DNA of 64,000 nucleotides, taken from positions 1 to 64,000 of the forward strand of contig JAKSZP010005595.1 of the NCBI GenBank assembly GCA_022478985.1, given 5' to 3'. Made by a program: the position numbers and the translations under genes. This document shows, one piece after another, positions 57,901 to 64,000 of this stretch; position 1 is the first letter of the stretch; each line of letters begins with the position of its first letter. Under the pieces are notes generated by a model that worked only from the letters and a program-made list of their open reading frames with translations, was not told the origin of the DNA and ran no database searches. Source of the DNA: Massospora cicadina. Its lineage: Eukaryota; Entomophthoromycota; Entomophthoromycetes; Entomophthorales; Entomophthoraceae.

Positions 57901-59930
57901 GCAGTCTGGGTGGCAGACAGTGTTAGCGTAGTGATGACCAACTGTTGGCAGATATTTTTTTAAAATAATGTGAGGCAGAAGATATATCAAAGCCTTTCGT
58001 GCAACTATTAGGAACACTTGGGCTTCCTGTCCCTTCTAGTGAAACCCCTAAGTTGATTGGGGTCCAAGGGGATGTAACCGCTGAAGCTTTGCGCGTCTAT
58101 AGTCCCACCTTATATAATGAATGAAGAATAATTTAGGGCAAGCGGATAACTTTTACGTCCTCATAATAAACCCTAATGATAAATATTTTTTGGATTGTAC
58201 ATATATTAATATTAAGGTAAACAAGATTAAGTGCGTACTAATGTAAAGAGTGGAGAACCAATTAATATTGTGTCTACCCATTCGTTGAAAAATGGGTATT
58301 GCTTTAGAAATGGATCATTGGAATCTCTACGGTACCGCTGGCCCTCAGACTACCACCTATGGAGGTGCATATAGCGCGATAACTCTGCGGTTCAGTTCTT
58401 TAGTGATCACTGTACCTGTCATTGTTTTCCTTAATCATAACTACAATTTTCTAATTTAGACCTTTTTATGAAAGATTAGGGTAAAGGCCAACTCAAAGCA
58501 AATACCGTGGAGTAGCTATGATGAACCCTTCTTTTATCTTACAACTGGAAGAGCGAGACCCCAGTGGATTAAAAAACAATTATATGTTAACCGTATGATT
58601 AAGAATGGAATAGTGCTGATTGGATATTATTGGCTCTAAACTCACACTAGACAATTACCTAATCAAATTTATTTAGTTTAACAATCTCCCAGTATGAGCT
58701 AATCAGATCCATACCATTCTACCATGCCATTAAGTTATTGTGGGAACTATCATCAATTTACATATTTTATAAGGCCTATATGGTGTGATAGTTGCCCCCT
58801 TTGAGCGTTCACACTAAAATCTGTTGTTGTTCCTGGGCGTATCCTATTAGAACATGGCGAAATTCAGGTGCTTTTATCCAATATGAATCCTTATGCTGTG
58901 AAAATTAAGCGACATCAGACTGTTGCCTTCATTCATATTTTACCCGTAGAGAAGTATCCAACACTTTAGTTTTGGTACCTTAGAAGAACTTGGGGTTTAA
59001 TGCACCAAATTTCAATTGATATGATTTCTTGAACCTAGGAAGCGCATTTCTGGATTAACTGAAGAGGAAAAAACAGAGCTTTAGCCTTAAGTGATAAGTA
59101 TAGACAACTTTGGCTAAAGAAGAATATGATTTGGACTGAGCTTATGAGGTGTTACACCAAATTGACAAGGGACTTATGCTGGAAATTTGCCTCCATACAA
59201 TCGGGTGCTCTAAGGTTGCAGATAAAGTATTTACCAGTAAATTGATTAACTTGTGAAGAATGGAATGTTAGTACCAACTAAGTAACCTTATCCCCAGTTT
59301 TAGTTATCAAAACGATTGATGGATTAAACAATAAGTGGTAGACTACTGAAAACTTAATACAATCACTAAAAAGTTCTCTAAACGCTACACTATATCAATG
59401 TTGAATTATACCGGTTGAGCAGTGCACAATATTTCTCTGGTATGGATCTAATCTCCAGACACTGGCAGATTTAGCTTCCTAAGAAAGAATAGGAGGTGCG
59501 GTATAAACCCTGAACAGGGTTTATACCAACATACAAGGATGCCGCAAGGGCTGTACAACGCCCCTAAGATGTTCCAGCTGCTATAGACAGCATTTTAAAA
59601 GATATATATTTTTCCTGTGTGCTTGTGTATTAGAATGATTAATATGTTTTTTCCAGAACTTTTACAGAGTATCTGCAACTACTTAGAGGAGGTGTCCTTC
59701 AGTTAACCAAAGCTTACCTGAAAATCAAGCCTTATAAGTGTGATTTCTTCTGGGAGCAACTTGAGTACTGGGGTTTGTCATTGGCAAACAAGGCTTACAA
59801 CCTCAATTTGCTAAATTTGAAGCAATTGTATATGTGTCCCGGACAACTAGTAAATGTGAGATTCAAGTTATCCTAGAAATGGCTGGCTTTTACCATCAGT
59901 TTGTAAAGTTCAAGTAAGATAGGTGAGCTG
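57901..59930 (+). pseudogene. E6 protease-RT region, decayed
   Basis: A protease active site could not be found; 57901-58980 is without motif. The RT start (GLTEEEKTEL) is near 59055. About 59415-59470 reads RLSSAQYFSGMDLISRHWQI, the palm block with the first catalytic Asp, followed by MPQGLYNAPKMFQ at about 59540-59580. The catalytic box near 59620-59660 is destroyed (LCIRMINMFF). A perfect 28-bp palindrome sits in this stretch. Confidence 0.7.
59500..59527. repeat. Perfect 28-bp palindrome (13-bp arms, 2-nt spacer)
   Basis: GGTATAAACCCTG, AA, CAGGGTTTATACC: both arms match exactly. It lies inside the RT reading of E6 between the blocks RYK and TGFIPTY, where the family needs no such repeat, so one arm may be a fold-back duplication. 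Confidence 0.85.
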
Positions 59931-60074
59931 TTATCTTACTTTATAAGATGGGGGTTTTATTTTAATGGATGGCGGATGGACAACTAGCCTCCATTCATCT
60001 AAGGCTATGCTTCACCCAAGCTCATGTTTAGTTTTACCCAAGCTTTAAAACTATTTATTCTTTAAAAAACGTCT

Positions 60075-60190
60075 AGGGAAGGATACCCCAATCGTAGAGT
60101 ATGGACCCTCTACCACTGCCTTCCGAGTTCAATCCTGGTAATGGTTTGGGTAGGGGATGATTTTGATTGTGTTGGTTTTGCGCACCAATG
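60075..60190 (+). mobile_element. Candidate second SINE type (tRNA-like head)
   Basis: GATACCCCAATCGTAGAG (60079-60096) resembles a tRNA D-arm/A box (GATAGCTCAAT.GTAGAG), and GAGTTCAATCCTGG (60126-60139) is a good B box, about 35 bases downstream. A GC-richer body follows to about 60260. It interrupts the E6 region between RT and RNase H. No target duplication was found, and it does not resemble SINE-A. Confidence 0.45.
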
Positions 60191-60299
60191 CCCTGAACTG
60201 AGATAGCAAATAGCAAAGACGGCCCATGGAGTTCCTGGCCTATCATACGCCGCGCATGGAGGTTTTCCAGGTTTTATCCTCCTTTCCCATTTTCTTCAC

Positions 60300-60720
60300 T
60301 TCCTTAATCAATGCAGTATTGTCCCCAGGTCAGCCCACCTCAGATAAAATTTAAAATTTAAAATGAACGTCTTGCTCACAGCGGTAGGGGAAGTGATGTC
60401 TCAACTAGATTCTGGTGGAATGGGCCACCCCATAGCTTACTTTAGTTGGATTTTGGATGTACATAAACTTCCTAAAGAGTAACGAAAAAGAGTGTTCAAC
60501 TGTCATTTATTCTTGTAAACAAGAGCGCGTTTATATTCATGAGTTACACTTTATGGTGGTAATGGATCATTCATCACTCAGCTGGCTACAGAAAATTGAA
60601 ATAAATGAAAGGTCAACTGGCTGCTGGGCCTTGTAATTGCAAGCGTATTAATTTTATTCAGTATCCCCCAGGGGCCAAGCACCACGATGGAAATCCTGTC
60701 TTAGTTTCCAACAGTAGCTT
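60300..60720 (+). pseudogene. E6 RNase H, decayed
   Basis: About 60370-60480 reads LLTAVGEVMSQLDSGGMGHP and IAYFSWILDVHKLPKE, the RNase H core, then FMVVMDHSSLSWLQ at 60550-60590 (the position of TDH.SL in the family). Single-base shifts separate the blocks. Confidence 0.75.
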
Positions 60721-63119
60721 TAACCAGCAATAAGGATGTTAAAATGTTTGACAAATGATAATGAATCAATATGATAATGAACCTGTGGAGGTTCAACACA
60801 AGCTAGATAAACTGAGACAAAATACTTTTATTAAACACAGAAAACATTATGGAGTCATTGAAAAACAGGCCGTTGTGTTTCCTAGGACCTCATAATGGAC
60901 TGACTTATTTGTTGTGGCCCATAAGGTAATTAGCATGGGAGATTAAAGAGAATAATTATACAATTACAATCACAATTTTATTGGTATTCCATGTGTAAAA
61001 ATTAGGTTCTGGTTATTATCAGCCAATAACACCTATAAACTTATTACTTGCACAAATTCAGTTCTTGTGCAATTTGACTGCATCGTATTGTTGTTGATAT
61101 AATTGGTTGATAATAGCATGATGACTATTATTCATAGTTGAATGGAATTCTAGATCTCAGCCCTACGCTTGGCCAGTATTTTTACTCAAAATACTTGAGA
61201 TGTCTCAAAATAGGGATTTGTTCCATCGTACTGTACAACTTGATCTTCTCTGAGATTCCCTGGTGACAATTTCTCCATTTTGACACACAGTCGGCACAAT
61301 CACCAATTTATTTCCTCTTCTTCTCTGGATCCCTGCTCAGATCCTTACTCTTTTCCTAAAAGAGTCTCCAAATTATCGCACACAGCTTATATCCCTGAGA
61401 AAGAATATAACTTGAAAGATGATAAAGTTTACTACTTATACTATATACTGGATAAAGACTTCATTTTTTATCAAAAGTGAAATATAAAGAATTTATAGTG
61501 GGTATTTGGTCATCTAAACCTCAGTTGACACCTCTTCAATGAAACAGCAGCCGTTGCCATTGAATCACCAATCCACGTCTCAGCATCGATGGTCTTCCCC
61601 ATCCTGGCTAGGATTCTGTCATTGGAAATCCTTGAGACCTCAAACAGAAAGAGTCAGAAATGTGTCCCTAACATTTTCCTCTCGATCCAAGTGAACCAAC
61701 TATATTTGGCAAGTGACTATCTTAGTTAATGTGACTTATTACCCATTAACGCAGATCACAAACCAACTGATCAATTTTTAGTTGCAGGTGGAATCACTCA
61801 CCTCGCAACTTACTATTTACATTTTAATCAGTTGGTGATGAAACCCAACTGATCCCAATCAGTTCACCTGATAGATAATCACTATCAGATGCCCCTATTT
61901 TCTCAGCAACTCTTTGTGACGAGATCTTAAGCATTTATCCGGTTCAATCCCCAATAGATCTGACCAGGCGAACATCATAAGATCCCCTGAACATAGTTAC
62001 TCATTAATCAGGTCAACCGATTTCCAATTCACCTCACATTAGGGGATTATCCCCTAGCAATTCCCAGTAATCTAGCAGGATGTGAATATGGGCAAAAATC
62101 CCAACACCATGTCATTTGATGTTCACAAGATGCTTAACTGTTGTCAAAATTGTAAAATGAAAGCACATTATCAGAATAACACTCTTATCAGCTAGTTTAG
62201 CCTAACTTTCATGGCACAATATCTCCCTTGCCGTTATGGGACCTTTGTCCAAAACCTCTGGCCAGTTTAAATATATAGTTGTAGCTATAGATCACCTCGC
62301 CTAGTGGGTAAGGGGAAGTCGGTTAGAATCTTAGGACTACTACCACCATCAAATTTATTTTAAAAAGATAGCATTTATTGGCACGGATGTGCCCTATTTC
62401 TTTTGTCTGATGACCAACCTTAAATCCAAGATGATTACTAAGCTCAATGATTTAATGGTTATACGTGGAATACTATCTACGCTTTAACACCCTGAGACCA
62501 ATGGTACCATTGAGCGGGTGAATGGTATACTCGAAGGTATTATGCATAAGAGTCACTTTTAAGGCATCCATTTTTGATCAATTTCTGCCTTCCATTGTTT
62601 TTGCATATAACCTTGCTTAGCCCGGCCATAATGCGTTTCACAATTGCGTTACATCACTAGAAGCAACCAACGCTTCCATTACTTCTGTATTCCTGTGTAT
62701 CAAATGAGATTATGGCCCAGTCAAAATCTTTATTGGCTTGCAAAAATCTTAATTCAGTTTCAAAGCTCAGCTTTTTCCAATGGGCTGACTTGGAAGATTC
62801 AGGCTTGATCCTGATATGACGAGGACTGCAGACTTTACCTACATTTGATGTAGGAGATCTAATCTGGTACCATGACAAACATGGTTTTTAAAGAACTAGA
62901 AGATTAACATCTATTGGGAAAAGCCCTTTTGAGATCATAGAGTAGATAATATATGATTCCTATACTCTGAAGGATCCCACTAAGAGTAACTTGATTTTTC
63001 ATTTGCATGCTAAATTTCTGAAAACATATTCTTCGCAATGTGGCCCTTGGCCTTGTGCTTTAAAATTAAAATGAATCACTTTTTATTTGTTAACTAGTAT
63101 TTGTTCAAGTGATGGTAAA
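60721..63119 (+). pseudogene. E6 integrase, decayed
   Basis: The H2C2 finger region around 60830-60960 is weak. The core starts about 62230-62310 with VMGPLSKTSGQFKYIVVAID. About 62380-62470 is the second Asp region, and 62490-62545 reads HPETNGTIERVNGILEGIM with the catalytic Glu. The C-terminus near 62830-62970 follows. 60970-62200 is unusually long for this place and holds no recognisable domain; the plus frame 61280-61480 (66 codons) may mark an inserted, unidentified sequence. A purine run (AGTGATGGTAAA) precedes the LTR. Confidence 0.75.
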
Positions 63120-64000
63120 TGTTGCAGATGTTTGGCCAACCATCAGTTTATTCAATTTTTAGCTAATAATCATACTTTAGGATTTGTTGGATGGAGGATT
63201 TTGTATCTTTGGAAGTCCTGAGCGTGCGGCCACCAAATTCTTAAGGAGTCACCAAAGTTGTACTAAATTAATTTTGGTGGTTTTATTTTTGCGCATGAAT
63301 CTACATTTATAACGGTTGAATCCCATTACCACCTAGTGAAAGTCCATCTTCTCAATCTAGTACTTAAACTGGTTTCTTGGCCTTAACAGATTCGATCTGT
63401 TTCAACTACTTCTATCTTTATCCTCAATATGGTCTTTTTGCACTTGCATAAAATATTCAGCAGGATGATTTATTTTTGATATGCCATTTTCCAGAGTCTC
63501 TCTTGAAATTGGTTGATCAAGGCAAAATGAAAATACCCTGAGCTTTGGTGATTTGCTCTCAAACTTGATTGGATAATTACCCTCTAGTCACCATTGTTGA
63601 GTGCTACTTAGTATACAGGAAAGGCACCAATAGGAACGCTACTGGAATAAGCATATCTTAGCAGAATATCAATGTACAAAATCCTTTTTCCTTATATTGT
63701 TGAACGCAAGCTTCAGTAAAAAACAAACCCTTTCTGCGAGCTTGAAGTCATTATCAGTTTTTAATACTCTCTGTGCTTCTATTTTGCTTTTAAAGAAAGA
63801 AACTTTTTGTTGGACAAGTTGTCCCTTTTTGTTATTATTGACAAGGTTGCTATCCTCTTACAGCGTGCCAAGCTTCTGATATGACTGGATTATAAGTCCT
63901 GAATAGCTAAGGCGGATTGGCGAGAATCCGCTGACCATGATGCTTATTTATGATTATTTGAGCGCCTTGATATGAGGCGATATTAGGTTATAAATGATAA
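63120..64000 (+). repeat. E6 3' LTR, cut by the window end
   Basis: Starts TGTTGCAG right after a purine run and aligns with 54509 on. It preserves the SINE-free site near 63770. Confidence 0.75.

Larger units (their letters stand above)
54509..64000 (+). mobile_element. E6: plus-strand Ty3 LTR retrotransposon, right end cut by window
   Basis: LTRs at 54509 on and 63120 on match over several hundred bases. The plus strand between reads gag, RT, RNase H and integrase in order. It is heavily decayed, with few frames over 60 codons. The right LTR runs to the window edge, so the far end and target duplication cannot be seen. It carries a SINE in the 5' LTR and a tRNA-like insertion near 60070. 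Confidence 0.8.

Noticed and set aside
1..64000. CRISPR arrays, bacterial operons, rRNA genes
   Set aside because: No regular short repeats with spacers, no Shine-Dalgarno-led gene runs and no rRNA-like blocks seen; the content is eukaryotic retroelements.

Overview
The window is a eukaryotic transposable-element graveyard. I find no intact host gene, rRNA gene, CRISPR array or functional tRNA gene in 64 kb. Almost everything with recognisable coding capacity is retrotransposon, mostly Ty3/Metaviridae LTR elements full of stops and frameshifts, plus one nearly complete L1-like LINE and several short tRNA-derived or tail-only insertions. The organism cannot be named from the sequence. The chromodomain-bearing integrase end (1-500) and the LINE with a CCHC ORF1 and a C-terminal zf-RVT finger look most like fungal elements, possibly basidiomycete; this is an inference, and a plant or another large TE-rich genome is not excluded.

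Layout: 1-2115 holds the 3' end of a plus-strand chromovirus and its probable LTR. 3537-12125 is a complete minus-strand Ty3 element (E0) with paired LTRs, PBS and PPT, and a former ORF of about 310 codons on the opposite strand between integrase and the 3' LTR. 12126-14250 is another minus-strand Ty3 remnant. From 16244 to 43606 a plus-strand Ty3 element (host H) has been opened by three minus-strand Ty3 insertions: E3 (21047-28108), E2 (28199-34610) and E1 (34750-41987). The pieces of H between them (28109-28198, 34611-34749, 41988-43177) continue its RNase H, connector and integrase reading in order. E3's outer LTR contains a solo LTR (21056-21826, GGAAT duplication), and E1's integrase contains a 1,062-bp TG...CA insertion (36077-37138).

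43607-54508 contains a tRNA-derived SINE with a perfect 17-bp duplication (44575-44709), an L1-like LINE (45066-50402, 14-bp duplication), a plus-strand Ty3 pol remnant (51500-53320) and the 3' part of a second non-LTR family (53911 on). 54509 to the window end is a further plus-strand Ty3 element (E6) whose 5' LTR carries a second SINE copy.

The least ordinary signals are small. Two ultra-short insertions (28 and 31 bp) carry the same 3' retroposon tail and are each flanked by 16-18 bp target duplications; a longer copy lies at 53911. The SINE family has three copies, two of them dated relative to their host LTR by an empty site in the partner LTR. E0 carries the antisense ORF. The insertions can be ordered by nesting: H is oldest in its cluster, then E1-E3, then the solo LTR, then the micro-insertion.
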